Program-made: the position numbers and the translations under genes | Shown here: piece after piece, positions 9,059-17,410 of the stretch | How positions within the stretch are numbered: position 1 is the first letter of the stretch | Layout: every line of letters starts with the position of its first letter | The notes under the pieces: generated by a model | Told to the model about the DNA's origin: nothing | The model's database searches: none | What the model saw: only the letters and a program-made list of their open reading frames with translations | From: Pseudorhodobacter wandonensis | GTDB taxonomy: Bacteria > Pseudomonadota > Alphaproteobacteria > Rhodobacterales > Rhodobacteraceae | DNA length: 48,214 nucleotides | Assembly: GCF_001202035.1 (NCBI RefSeq) | Contig: NZ_LGHT01000017.1 | Span: 1-48,214, forward strand | Direction of reading: 5' to 3'

Positions 9059-9835
9059 TTACGCCTGCCCGCCAAAATGCCGTACAATCTGGCGCAGCAT
9101 GCCGTGCAATGTCGCCACTTCGGCCTTGGTCAGCCCCAAACGTGACCACATATTCCGCAGGCTCAGCTTCATACCCGGCACTTTGGCCGCCGGATGAAAG
9201 AAACCAGCCTCTTCCAGCTTTTCTTCGAAATGGTCACCCAGCTTTTCGACCTCGATCCGGGTGGCAAAATCAGTGCGGTTGAACACCATTTCCTCGGCCG
9301 AGGCCTCGCCGGTTTGCCGCTGCCACTCATACCCCAGCAACAACACACATTGCGCAAGATTCAGGCTTGGAAACTCGGGGTTCACCGGCACCGTAATGAT
9401 CGCATTGGCCTGCACAAGGTCTTCATTTTCCAACCCGGCGCGTTCGGGCCCAAACATGAACCCAACCTTTTTGCCCGCGGCAATCATCCCGCGCGCCTGC
9501 GCCATTGCTGCTTCGGGCGTCATCACCGGTTTGGTCAACTCGCGCCCCCGCGCGGTCGTGGCAAACACATAGTCACAATCGCCAATCGCAGCTTGCACGT
9601 CGGCATACGGCCCTGCCTTATCCAACAACCGCCCCGCCCCCGAGGCCATCGCCACCGACTTTGGGTTCGGCCAACCATCACGCGGGTCAACAACACGCAA
9701 ACGCTCTAACCCAAAGTTAAGCATGGCCCGCGCGGCCCCGCCGATATTCTCGCCCATCTGCGGCCGTACCAGTACAAACACAGGCGGTACTCGGTCAGCA
9801 ACTGGCACATCAGCACTCGTCTCGGCATCACCCAT
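9059..9835 (-). CDS. trmJ: tRNA 2'-O-methyltransferase TrmJ
   Basis: A 258-residue SPOUT-class RNA methyltransferase. It probably methylates the ribose 2'-O of position 32 in the anticodon loop of several tRNAs, using S-adenosylmethionine. FVLVRPQMGENIGGAARAMLNFGL is motif 1 of the SpoU/TrmH superfamily. GFMFGPERAGLENEDL and VPVNPEFPSLNLAQCVLLLGYEW are motifs 2 and 3, which form the trefoil knot that binds the cofactor. The C-terminal roughly 90 residues fit the TrmJ-specific extension. It is divergent from the TfoX-N gene. Confidence 0.88.
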   Translation of the reverse strand: MGDAETSADVPVADRVPPVFVLVRPQMGENIGGAARAMLNFGLERLRVVDPRDGWPNPKSVAMASGAGRLLDKAGPYADVQAAIGDCDYVFATTARGRELTKPVMTPEAAMAQARGMIAAGKKVGFMFGPERAGLENEDLVQANAIITVPVNPEFPSLNLAQCVLLLGYEWQRQTGEASAEEMVFNRTDFATRIEVEKLGDHFEEKLEEAGFFHPAAKVPGMKLSLRNMWSRLGLTKAEVATLHGMLRQIVRHFGGQA

Positions 9836-9910
9836 TTCATCAGCCCCACTTGCAGCAATTTTCCGGCCTGATACGCTCGCTCAAACGCGATGGCAAGCAA
9901 AGGAGCAGAT

Positions 9911-10237
9911 ATGCCCTATGATCCAGGTACCGCCCGGCTGCTTCGCGATGATCTTGTTGGCCTGCCTGTAACCGAGAAAAAGATGTTCGGCGGCATCTGC
10001 TTTATGTTGAACGGCCATATGCTCTGCGGCACATTGGACGGCGGCGCAATGTACCGCGTGGGGCCGCAAGCCTATGACCACGCCCTTACCCTTGCTGGAA
10101 CGCGACCGATGCTTTTCACCAAGCGCCCGATGAAAGGCTTTGTGGAATGCGCATTTGACGCCTTGCATGACGATGACAAACGCGCGGCCATTCTTGCACT
10201 TGCACTTAGTTTCGTAAAATCCTTGCCAGCCAAGTAG
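9911..10237 (+). CDS. TfoX N-terminal-domain protein
   Basis: A 108-residue protein consisting only of the TfoX/Sxy N-terminal domain: VTEKKMFGGICFMLNGHMLCGTL near the start and TKRPMKGFVE later are the typical core. In Gammaproteobacteria full-length TfoX/Sxy activates competence genes. Stand-alone N-domain proteins are common in Alphaproteobacteria and have no agreed function. AGGAG lies 6 bases before the ATG at 9911, which is better than the in-frame start at 9890. It is followed after about 50 bases by the ThiE-like gene on the same strand. Confidence 0.8.
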   Translation: MPYDPGTARLLRDDLVGLPVTEKKMFGGICFMLNGHMLCGTLDGGAMYRVGPQAYDHALTLAGTRPMLFTKRPMKGFVECAFDALHDDDKRAAILALALSFVKSLPAK

Positions 10238-10289
10238 CCAAGCCGCGAAATCTAGGCTAAAGCCCGTGCAGCAATCAGGAGCACTACAC

Positions 10290-10910
10290 ATGGCCGAAGC
10301 AGAGCGCCCACAAATCTATCTTATCACACCGCCTGCATTTGAACTGGCAGCCTTCGGCGAGCAGCTTAAGGCCGTGCTGGATGCGCATGCGATTGCCTGC
10401 GTCCGCCTTTCGCTCGCTGCCCGCGACGAAGACGCCCTATCCCGCGCCGCCGATGCTCTACGCGAAATTGCCCATGCGCGCGACGTGGCTATTGTGGTCG
10501 AAGACCATGTGCTGCTTGCCGACCGCCATGGCCTTGATGGCGTGCATCTGACCGACACGCGCAAGAATATCCGCAAGCTGCGGGCCGAAATGGGGGCTGA
10601 TGCGATTATCGGCGCATTTTGTGGCACAACCCGCCATGATGGCATGAACGCGGCCGAGGCAGGTGCCGATTACGTTTCCTTCGGTCCCATCGGTGCCAGC
10701 ACCCTGGGCGATGGAAACAGCGTCGACTATGACATCTTTGAATGGTGGTCCGCGATGATCGAGGTGCCTGTGGTTGCCGAAGGCGCACTCAATGTCGAGC
10801 TGGTCGAACGGTTCGGCCCTGTCACCGATTTCTTTGGCATTGGCTCTGAAATCTGGGCCAGCGAAAACGCCTCGGACGCGTTGAAGAAACTGCTGGCACC
10901 TTTGGGCTAA
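10290..10910 (+). CDS. ThiE-like protein with altered active site
   Basis: A 206-residue TIM-barrel protein of the thiamine-phosphate synthase (ThiE/TenI) superfamily. The barrel order is recognisable: IVVEDHVLLADRHGLDGVHL, DAIIGAFCGTTRHDGMNAAEAGADYVSFGPI and VVAEGALNVELVERFGPVTDFFGIGSEIW correspond to successive ThiE strands. The residues that define true ThiE are changed: NDR becomes VEDH, HLGQ becomes HLTD, and the PTxTK loop after GPI becomes GASTLGD. I therefore doubt that it makes thiamine phosphate. TenI-like or uncharacterised roles are possible. No thiamine gene is adjacent. AGGAG precedes the ATG at 10290. The stop overlaps the stop of the convergent olsA. Confidence 0.7.
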   Translation: MAEAERPQIYLITPPAFELAAFGEQLKAVLDAHAIACVRLSLAARDEDALSRAADALREIAHARDVAIVVEDHVLLADRHGLDGVHLTDTRKNIRKLRAEMGADAIIGAFCGTTRHDGMNAAEAGADYVSFGPIGASTLGDGNSVDYDIFEWWSAMIEVPVVAEGALNVELVERFGPVTDFFGIGSEIWASENASDALKKLLAPLG

Positions 10911-11743
10911 TTGAAAGCAGCATGGGGCGCCGGCGCCTCATGCGCCGCCCGGATCACGGCTTCGCAATGCGCGGCCAAATCTTTCCGTCCCTTAAAATCA
11001 TCTATGGCAACGGCGGGGTGAAAGTTGATTTCCACCCGCCCTTGCCTTGGCTGCGCCAATATACGCAATAAATGCGGTGCAAAATCCATATCTCCCCACC
11101 ATCCATAAAGACGCGCATCCGCGCCCCTGGGCGCGATATAGCGCACAGACACGGGCTGGATATGCATCACATGCTCCATCCCATGCGTGAAAAACGCCGC
11201 AAACAGTGTTGATTTAAAAGGCAAAACCCTCAGGCTGTCGGTGCTGGTACCTTCGGGAAAAAACAACAACCGGTGCCCCGCCCGCAAGCGTTCTTCAAAC
11301 ACGCTCTGCTGCGTTTTGGCCTCGGCAGGGTTACGCGCGATGAAAACAGTCCCCGTGGCCCGCGCCAACCAACCAATGCCCGGCCATTTCGCAACCTCGG
11401 CCTTTGAGACAAAATACACCCGATCACAGGCATTCAAGACGAAAATATCCAGCCATGACGCGTGGTTTGCGACAACAGCACCGCGCACCTGCATCGGCAC
11501 GCCACGCCGGGCCAAGCGCAAACCGATAATCCAAAGTGCCGCCTTGCAAACTCCTTGGGGAATAAAGGGCGTCACCGGCCGCGCCGCACCGCACAAAGGT
11601 GCCTCAATCGCGCGCACCAACAATAGTGCAGCCAATCCACCATAAGTGACAGCTGCAAAAGGGATAATCCGAACCAGTACCAATAGCCAGCCCAAAGCCC
11701 CTATCGCGGCCGGTGGCAATTCATCTTCACGCCAATTGGTCAT
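10907..11743 (-). CDS. olsA: Lyso-ornithine lipid O-acyltransferase OlsA (PlsC family)
   Basis: A 278-residue membrane-bound acyltransferase of the PlsC family. The HX4D motif is in NHASWLD (residues 93-99) and the substrate-binding FPEGTS is at 162-167. Hydrophobic N-terminal segments (about 15-50) anchor it. On its own it would be called 1-acylglycerol-3-phosphate acyltransferase. Because it directly follows an OlsB-type gene with an ATGA overlap, I read it as OlsA, which adds the second fatty acid to lyso-ornithine lipid. Some OlsA proteins can do both reactions. Ornithine lipids are phosphorus-free membrane lipids, often used under phosphate limitation. Confidence 0.83.
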   Translation of the reverse strand: MTNWREDELPPAAIGALGWLLVLVRIIPFAAVTYGGLAALLLVRAIEAPLCGAARPVTPFIPQGVCKAALWIIGLRLARRGVPMQVRGAVVANHASWLDIFVLNACDRVYFVSKAEVAKWPGIGWLARATGTVFIARNPAEAKTQQSVFEERLRAGHRLLFFPEGTSTDSLRVLPFKSTLFAAFFTHGMEHVMHIQPVSVRYIAPRGADARLYGWWGDMDFAPHLLRILAQPRQGRVEINFHPAVAIDDFKGRKDLAAHCEAVIRAAHEAPAPHAAFN

Positions 11744-12528
11744 GCCTCTGGCGCTTTCTTGCGCTCATAAAACTGCCGATGCCTGGCCGACATCAGGCCG
11801 GTATCCATCACCAAGCACACATCGGTTGTGTTGAATGCGTGGTCGATATAGGCCCCATCACCAACAAACCCGCCCAAGCGCAAATAGGCCTTGATCAAAG
11901 CAGGCGTTCCCAACATCGCCGCCCGCCGGTCCAAATCGCCCTCGGAAACCAAATCCATCGGCAGCGCGTTTGGCCCAATCGCCCGCACACGTAATACCTC
12001 GGGCGCCAGATGTTTGTGGTGCAAATAGGCCAAAGGCTGCGCCAAGGCCTGCACATCTGTGCCATGAAAGCTTGCGGCGCCAAACATCACCTCGATGCCA
12101 CGCGCCAAGACATAGTCGGCCAAGGCATTCCACAAATGCAACATTGCGCTGCCCCCGCGATAGTCAGGATGCACACAAGACCGCCCTAATTCCAACAATT
12201 TCCGGCCGCTGGCCCGCAATGCCGTCAGGTCGAACTCATCCTCGGAATAAAACTGCTGTCCCATAGTCAGCTTGGCCCCTGGCAACAGACGGTATACCCC
12301 CACAACGTCTTCCAGCGCCGCCGCGTCGCGCCGCGTGTCAATCAGCAACAGATGGTCAAATACTGCGTCGAACGCGTCCCGCTCCAGTTGCGCCTGATGG
12401 TCGACTAACGGCCCATCAGCCCCCAGCTCCTGCACGAATACCCGATAGCGCAACCGCTGTGCTGCCGCCAAATCGCGGCTGTCTTGCGCAAGGCGCAGCG
12501 TGAAATGACGTTCCTCGGCCTGCATCAT
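11740..12528 (-). CDS. olsB: Ornithine N-acyltransferase OlsB
   Basis: A 262-residue acyltransferase with a GNAT-like fold, of the OlsB (formerly hemolysin-like) family. It transfers a 3-hydroxy fatty acid from acyl carrier protein to the alpha-amino group of ornithine, the first step of ornithine lipid synthesis. Family segments include LRYRVFVQELGADG, VGVYRLLPG, LELGRSCVHPDYRGGSAMLHLW and VMFGAASFHGTD. Two ATG codons (12528, 12525) follow a GAGGG; the second has better spacing. It forms an operon with olsA. A perfect TTAA-N7-TTAA lies just upstream. Confidence 0.85.
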   Translation of the reverse strand: MMQAEERHFTLRLAQDSRDLAAAQRLRYRVFVQELGADGPLVDHQAQLERDAFDAVFDHLLLIDTRRDAAALEDVVGVYRLLPGAKLTMGQQFYSEDEFDLTALRASGRKLLELGRSCVHPDYRGGSAMLHLWNALADYVLARGIEVMFGAASFHGTDVQALAQPLAYLHHKHLAPEVLRVRAIGPNALPMDLVSEGDLDRRAAMLGTPALIKAYLRLGGFVGDGAYIDHAFNTTDVCLVMDTGLMSARHRQFYERKKAPEA

Positions 12529-12545
12529 ACCCTCATGCTAAGCGG

Positions 12546-12560
12546 TTAACGCAGCTTTAA
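12546..12560. promoter_or_regulatory. Candidate CtrA box upstream of olsBA
   Basis: A perfect TTAA-N7-TTAA (arms at 12546-12549 and 12557-12560), the consensus full site for the cell-cycle regulator CtrA, about 18 bases upstream of the olsB start. It is so close to the start that CtrA would more likely repress, or the mRNA leader is very short. The CtrA phosphorelay gene chpT lies 300 bases away. Confidence 0.4.
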
Positions 12561-12659
12561 GTTGGGGCAGCCCGGAATACAACATCGACAGCAAGACCCA
12601 CAGTTTGCGAAATTCGCCGGCAATTCACAATCCTAGGTTGAAAATCAAATCTCATCCGC

Positions 12660-12845
12660 CTAGGCTTCGGCCTCACCACTCCAGACCGGTTGCAATGAAA
12701 TGACCCGCCCATCAATCACTACCTTTCCCTGATGCTCAAAATTAACCGTAATTCTGTCCCCAACGCGCGATTGCACCTGCCCAAGGCCCCAATCGGGCTG
12801 CCCCGGATGGCGCACAATCATCCCCGGTTCCAAAATCGAATTCAT
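12660..12845 (-). CDS. DUF3553 small protein
   Basis: A 61-residue protein of the DUF3553 family. PGMIVRHPGQPDWGLGQVQSRVGDRITVNFEHQGKVVI is a small beta-barrel pattern like the CarD/TRCF or UvrD C-terminal tudor-like fold, which often contacts RNA polymerase or nucleic acid. The function is unknown. GGAGCG precedes the ATG at 12845. It is divergent from chpT with only 25 bases between start codons. Confidence 0.8.
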   Translation of the reverse strand: MNSILEPGMIVRHPGQPDWGLGQVQSRVGDRITVNFEHQGKVVIDGRVISLQPVWSGEAEA

Positions 12846-12870
12846 ATTCCGCTCCTAACCAGAGGCCCCA

Positions 12871-13461
12871 ATGACCGACCAGACAGACCTTGCCGCCCTT
12901 CTCGGTTCCCGCATTTGCCATGACCTTATCAGCCCGATCGGCGCAATCGGCAATGGGGTAGAGCTGTTGATGATGGAAGGCGGACCCGTTTCACCCGAGC
13001 TGACCTTGATTGCCGAAAGCGTTGCCGCCGCCAACGCGCGCATTCGTTTTTTTCGCGTCGCTTTTGGCCTTTCAACTGGCGAGCAAAAGATCGGCCGCGC
13101 TGAACTTGCGAAAATCCTTGCCGATACAACCCTCGGCAGCCGGGTTTCTATCGATTGGCAACCCGACGTGGGTATCCCCCGAAATGAGGCCAAGCTCGCC
13201 TTTCTCGGCATATTATGCTGCGAATCCGCCCTTGCCTTTGGCGGACGTATTACTGTCACAATGTCCAACGGCAAATGGCAAGTTCGCGCCAACGCCAAAC
13301 GCCTGCGGATAGAGCCCGAGCTTTGGGACAGCCTCGCCAGCCCGAAACCCGAGCTCGCCCCCGCCCAAGTGCATTTCGCGCTTTTCTCCCGTGAAATCAG
13401 CCAACAAAAACGCCGCCTGGTCACCGAAATCGCCGAGACCGATATTCACCTCGGCTTCTAG
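12871..13461 (+). CDS. chpT: Histidine phosphotransferase ChpT
   Basis: A 196-residue phosphotransferase of the ChpT family. In Alphaproteobacteria it passes phosphate from the hybrid kinase CckA to CtrA and CpdR, controlling cell cycle, motility and gene transfer. The N-terminal helix has the phospho-acceptor SRICHDLISPIGAIGNGVELL (His within CHDLISP, about residue 18). The C-terminal part is a degenerate histidine-kinase-like ATPase domain without a recognisable ATP site, as known for ChpT. AGAGG lies upstream. The promoter must overlap the divergent DUF3553 gene, because only 25 bases separate the two starts. Confidence 0.88.
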   Translation: MTDQTDLAALLGSRICHDLISPIGAIGNGVELLMMEGGPVSPELTLIAESVAAANARIRFFRVAFGLSTGEQKIGRAELAKILADTTLGSRVSIDWQPDVGIPRNEAKLAFLGILCCESALAFGGRITVTMSNGKWQVRANAKRLRIEPELWDSLASPKPELAPAQVHFALFSREISQQKRRLVTEIAETDIHLGF

Positions 13462-13528
13462 GTTAACAGGACTTGACGGCCTCCGCCCCTAGTGCTTGGC
13501 TCAATGCTGCAATAGCCGAGCCAAGCAT

Positions 13529-14029
13529 ATGTTAATCCAAGCCCGCTTCCCCCAAGACCACAATGCCCTGCGCACACTGTTTCTCGGCTATATCGAGGCG
13601 CTCTGCGCCGCCATGCCCGAAGACCGCGCTGCAATCACGGCCAAGTACAACCCTGACAACGTCTCTGACTGGCTTGTCAAATTTTCTGAAATTCACTGCC
13701 CGCCCCATGGCTGCCTGCTCATCCATTGGGAAAATGATCAGCCTCTCGGTTGCGGCATGCTGCGCGAATTTGAACCCGGCATCGCCGAAATCCAACGGCC
13801 GTTCATCAGCGAACATGCCCGCGGCCGCGGACTCGCCCGCCAAATCAGTCTCGCGCTTATGGACCACGCGCGGGCCGTCGGCTTTCACACTATCAGACTT
13901 GATACCGCCCGCCCGCTTACCGGTGCAATAGCGCTCTACCGGTCGCTAGGTTTCAAAGAACGCAGCCCCTACCACAACCTGACCCCGCAGATGGATCACT
14001 TCATCGTCTACTTCGAACGCCCACTCTGA
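13529..14029 (+). CDS. GNAT N-acetyltransferase
   Basis: A 166-residue single GNAT domain that moves an acetyl group from acetyl-CoA to an unknown amine. The acetyl-CoA loop is FISEHARGRGLARQISLALMDHARAVGF (RGRGLA is the Q/RxxGxG/A motif), followed by the typical C-terminal IALYRSLGFKERSPY. The ATG at 13529 has no strong ribosome site; a TTG at 13496 is the alternative. It follows chpT after 67 bases and converges on proA across a repeat-like terminator. Confidence 0.83.
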   Translation: MLIQARFPQDHNALRTLFLGYIEALCAAMPEDRAAITAKYNPDNVSDWLVKFSEIHCPPHGCLLIHWENDQPLGCGMLREFEPGIAEIQRPFISEHARGRGLARQISLALMDHARAVGFHTIRLDTARPLTGAIALYRSLGFKERSPYHNLTPQMDHFIVYFERPL

Positions 14030-14036
14030 CCCACAT

Positions 14037-14070
14037 CATCTTGGCCAAAATACCTCCGCCGGAGGCTCCG
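14037..14070. repeat. Convergent-end repeat with GC hairpin
   Basis: CATCTTGGCCAAAATACCTC at 14037-14056 is followed by a small GC hairpin (CCTCCGCCGGAGG). It sits between the convergent ends of the GNAT and proA genes. A related copy lies at 19782-19841, also between convergent genes, and a degenerate one near 9005. It probably works as a bidirectional terminator. This kind of repeat is familiar in Rhodobacteraceae intergenic DNA. Confidence 0.55.
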
Positions 14071-14086
14071 CCCTCAATGCCGCAAA

Positions 14087-15349
14087 TCAGGCCCGACAGG
14101 TTCCATCCCCGGTCACCAGATATTTAAAGCTGGTCAACTGCTCTGCGCCTACCGGCCCCCGCGCATGCATCTTGCCCGTGGCAATGCCAATCTCGCCGCC
14201 CATGCCAAACTCACCGCCATCAGCAAACTGGGTCGAGGCATTGTGCATCAAAATCGCGCTGTCCAACCTCTGGAAGAACCGCGCCGCAACTGCGTTATTC
14301 TCGGTCAAGATCGATTCCGTATGGTTTGACCCAAACTGCCGAATATGCGCGATAGCCCCGTCAACGCCGTCGACTATCTTGGCGGCTATGATCATGTCCA
14401 GGAACTCATGGCCAAAATCATCTGGCCCCGCCTGCACCACACCCGGCACCGCAGCAATCTCGCCATCTCCACGCACTTCAACGCCAGCAGCCAGCAGATC
14501 CGTAACCAGTACCGCGCCATGTTTGGCCCAAAACGCCCGATCAATCAGCAAACATTCAGCCGAGCCGCAAATCCCCGTTCGCCGCGTCTTGGCGTTTATC
14601 ACCACCCGCCGTGCCTTTTCCAGATCGGCCTCACCATCGGCATAAACGTGGCAAATACCTTCCAGATGCGCAAACACCGGCACCCGTGCCTCGCGCTGCA
14701 CAAGGCCGACCAAACCTTTGCCGCCACGCGGCACAATCACGTCGATATGGTCCACCGCCCGCAGCATTTCGGCCACCATCTCGCGATCACGCGTGGGGAT
14801 CAGCTGGATCGACGCCGCAGGCAAACCCGCCTGCACGCAGCCTTTGACCATGCAGGCATGGATTACGCTTGAGGAATGGAAGCTTTCCGAGCCACCGCGC
14901 AAAATCACCGCATTACCGGCTTTCAGGCACAGCGCACCCGCATCGGCCGTCACATTCGGCCGGCTTTCATAGATCACGCCGACAACCCCCAAAGGCGTGC
15001 GCACGCGCTGAATGTGCAGGCCAGTAGGCATATCCCATTCGGCAATCACATCACCAACAGGGTCGCGCTGCTCGGCGATCGTGCGCAACGCATCCACAAT
15101 GCCACGAATGCGTGCTTCATCAAGCCGCAGCCGGTCCAGCATCGCATCTGACAGGCCCTTATCCATACCAAATGCCACATCCTTGGCATTGGCCGCGACA
15201 ATCTCATCCCTTGCCGCCCAAACTGCTTCGGCAGCCCCGATCAGCGCCGCATGTTTGCGCTCGGCACTGGCAAAGGCAAGTTCGGCCGCCGCCGCCCGCG
15301 CCGCCTGGCCAATCTCTACCATCATCTGGTTTGCTGAAATCTCGCCCAT
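14087..15349 (-). CDS. proA: Gamma-glutamyl phosphate reductase ProA
   Basis: A 420-residue enzyme of the aldehyde dehydrogenase superfamily that reduces gamma-glutamyl phosphate with NADPH to glutamate semialdehyde, the second step of proline synthesis. [41 protein letters not shown] is the ProA signature; [19 protein letters not shown] carries the catalytic Cys. Length is normal. In related genomes proA usually follows proB; here the two are about 4.5 kb apart, with a forward Mce-type operon between. It therefore needs its own promoter, in the 133 bases shared with the divergent permease gene. Confidence 0.96.
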   Translation of the reverse strand: MGEISANQMMVEIGQAARAAAAELAFASAERKHAALIGAAEAVWAARDEIVAANAKDVAFGMDKGLSDAMLDRLRLDEARIRGIVDALRTIAEQRDPVGDVIAEWDMPTGLHIQRVRTPLGVVGVIYESRPNVTADAGALCLKAGNAVILRGGSESFHSSSVIHACMVKGCVQAGLPAASIQLIPTRDREMVAEMLRAVDHIDVIVPRGGKGLVGLVQREARVPVFAHLEGICHVYADGEADLEKARRVVINAKTRRTGICGSAECLLIDRAFWAKHGAVLVTDLLAAGVEVRGDGEIAAVPGVVQAGPDDFGHEFLDMIIAAKIVDGVDGAIAHIRQFGSNHTESILTENNAVAARFFQRLDSAILMHNASTQFADGGEFGMGGEIGIATGKMHARGPVGAEQLTSFKYLVTGDGTCRA

Positions 15350-15482
15350 GCCGTGTTCCTTGCTGAAAATCTGCGCCCGAAATAGTCTTTATTGTCACGG
15401 CATGCAATGAATTGCCGGTTTCGATTGGCTGCAATCGCGCCAACATGCTAGCAAGGTCCCAGCAAACAAGCGAAACCAGATT

Positions 15483-16616
15483 GTGACCGACACTCTTTTA
15501 CCCGCAAGAATTGAAACCAGCCAAGACGAAGGCGCAACCCGCCTCGCTCTGCACGGCGCGTTCTCGCTGGTTATCCTGACGCCACTTGTCCGCGATCTGA
15601 CCCGCGCCGTGGCCTCTGGCGCTGTAACCATAGACCTGACCGCCGTTTCCCGGCTTGATAGCAGTGCTGCATGGGCCATCTGCATCGCCGAAAAGGACGC
15701 AATATCTAATGGCCAAAGCTTTCAGATCACAGGCCTAAGCGAAGAGAGCAAAACGCTGTTAGGGGCTATAAAAAAGGCACTGCCACAGCCAGATACCGCC
15801 CACCCCAAACCCCTGCGACTCTCGGATCGGTTGGAAAACGTTGGCCGCACCATTGCTGCCTCAGGGCAGTTCTTGCTGGAGCTTCTGGGCTATCTTGGCC
15901 TGTTCATCGACCGCATGTTCCGTTCCATCCGCCACCCAAGCACCTTTCGCTTTACCGCGCTTGTCCATCACTGCACCGAGGTCGGCGTCAAAGCCGTGCC
16001 TATCGTCGCGCTGATGTCCTTTCTCATTGGTGTTGTGCTGGCCTTTCAAGGCTCGACCCAGCTGCGCCAATTCGGGGCGGAGGTCTATGTCGTTGACCTT
16101 ATCGCCATCTCTGTTCTGCGCGAATTGGGCATTTTACTGACGGCCATCATCGTTGCAGGCCGCACTGCTTCGGCCTTTACCGCCGCAATCGGGTCGATGA
16201 AAATGCGCGAGGAAATTGACGCCATGCGCACCCTTGGCATTGATGTCGCAGGGGCGTTATTCGTGCCGCGCATTCTGGCCTTGCTTTTGATGCTTCCGAT
16301 TCTGGGCCTTATCGCCAACATATCGGGTCTTGTAGGTGGTGGATTGATGTCCTGGATCGATCTTGGCATCTCGCCCGGTATGTTCCAGACTCGGCTGATC
16401 GAGAATACCGGGATCTGGCACCTGCTGATCGGGATGATCAAAGCGCCATTTTTTGCCCTGATCATTGGCATCGTCGGTTGCCATGCGGGTATGCAAGTGG
16501 GCAGCAACGCCGAAAGCCTTGGTCAGAAAACCTCTGCCTCGGTTGTCACCGCGATTTTCGCTGTTATCGTCACGGACGCAATCTTTTCCATCTTTTTCGC
16601 GCAGGTAGGTGTATGA
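15483..16616 (+). CDS. MlaE-family ABC permease with fused STAS domain
   Basis: A 377-residue inner-membrane permease of an Mce/Mla-type lipid transporter. Residues 1 to about 95 form a STAS-like domain (VTIDLTAVSRLDSSAAWAI), replacing the separate MlaB protein. The rest is the MlaE domain with the typical VGVKAVPIVALMSFLIGVVLAFQ and GRTASAFTAAIGSMKMREEIDAMRTLGID. It works with the next three genes to move phospholipid or other hydrophobic molecules between the membranes. It starts with GTG at 15483 and overlaps the ATPase gene by an ATGA. Confidence 0.9.
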   Translation: MTDTLLPARIETSQDEGATRLALHGAFSLVILTPLVRDLTRAVASGAVTIDLTAVSRLDSSAAWAICIAEKDAISNGQSFQITGLSEESKTLLGAIKKALPQPDTAHPKPLRLSDRLENVGRTIAASGQFLLELLGYLGLFIDRMFRSIRHPSTFRFTALVHHCTEVGVKAVPIVALMSFLIGVVLAFQGSTQLRQFGAEVYVVDLIAISVLRELGILLTAIIVAGRTASAFTAAIGSMKMREEIDAMRTLGIDVAGALFVPRILALLLMLPILGLIANISGLVGGGLMSWIDLGISPGMFQTRLIENTGIWHLLIGMIKAPFFALIIGIVGCHAGMQVGSNAESLGQKTSASVVTAIFAVIVTDAIFSIFFAQVGV

Positions 16617-17407
16617 CCGAAACCGAAAAAGAGATCGTGATCCGCATCAGAGGCTTGCACAACCAATTCGGCCACCATGTGGTGCACCAAGACCTTGATC
16701 TTGATGTCTACCGCGGCGAGGTGCTGGGCGTTGTTGGCGGCTCGGGCACAGGGAAATCGGTGCTGCTCCGGTCAATCTGCGGGTTGCAAACGCCCAAAGC
16801 CGGCGAAATTGACGTTCTCGGCACCAATGTTCTGACTGCCTCGGATGATGAGCGCAGCCGGCTAGAGCGTCGCTGGGGCGTAATGTTCCAAGATGGTGCG
16901 CTGTTTTCCTCGTTGAACACCCGTGAAAACATCGAGGTGCCGATGCGCGATATTGTGGGGTTAGACCCTATATTGCGCGCCCAAATGGCCGACCTGAAAA
17001 TCGCCCTTACCGGCCTGCCCTATCTTGCTGGCGACAAGTTCCCATCCGAGCTTTCTGGCGGTATGCGCAAACGGGCAGGCCTTGCCCGCGCACTCGCCCT
17101 CGACCCCGAAATTCTGTTTCTCGATGAACCTACTGCTGGCCTCGACCCGATTGGTGCGGCCGAATTTGACATCTTGATCCGCCAACTGTCGAAAAGCATG
17201 GGGCTTACGGTCTTTCTCGTCACCCATGATCTTGATACCCTGCACGCAACCTGCGACCGTATCGCTGTGCTGGCTGAGAAAAAAGTGCTCGTCACCGGCA
17301 CAATGAAACAGATGCTTGATGTCGAACACCCTTGGGTGTTTGAGTATTTTCATGGCCCCCGCGCCCGCGCCGCGATGGATGCCATACCTGCCAAGAAAGC
17401 CGATTAA
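16613..17407 (+). CDS. MlaF-like ABC transporter ATPase
   Basis: A 264-residue ATPase that powers the Mce/Mla-type transporter. It shows Walker A GGSGTGKSV, signature LSGGMRKRAGLARALALD, Walker B ILFLDEPTAGLDP and switch His in VTHDLDT. The Met in the signature (LSGGM) and the AGLARAL run are typical of MlaF. The ATG lies in an ATGA with the permease stop, and a longer in-frame start at 16478 lies inside the permease gene. It is followed after 3 bases by the MlaD-like gene. Confidence 0.93.
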   Translation: MTETEKEIVIRIRGLHNQFGHHVVHQDLDLDVYRGEVLGVVGGSGTGKSVLLRSICGLQTPKAGEIDVLGTNVLTASDDERSRLERRWGVMFQDGALFSSLNTRENIEVPMRDIVGLDPILRAQMADLKIALTGLPYLAGDKFPSELSGGMRKRAGLARALALDPEILFLDEPTAGLDPIGAAEFDILIRQLSKSMGLTVFLVTHDLDTLHATCDRIAVLAEKKVLVTGTMKQMLDVEHPWVFEYFHGPRARAAMDAIPAKKAD

Positions 17408-17410
17408 GCT

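Noticed and set aside
13213-13449. Antisense open frame through chpT and similar long antisense frames elsewhere (3439-4050, 9194-9709, 18322-19110)
   Set aside because: They overlap strongly recognised genes entirely and show only the composition expected of shadow frames.
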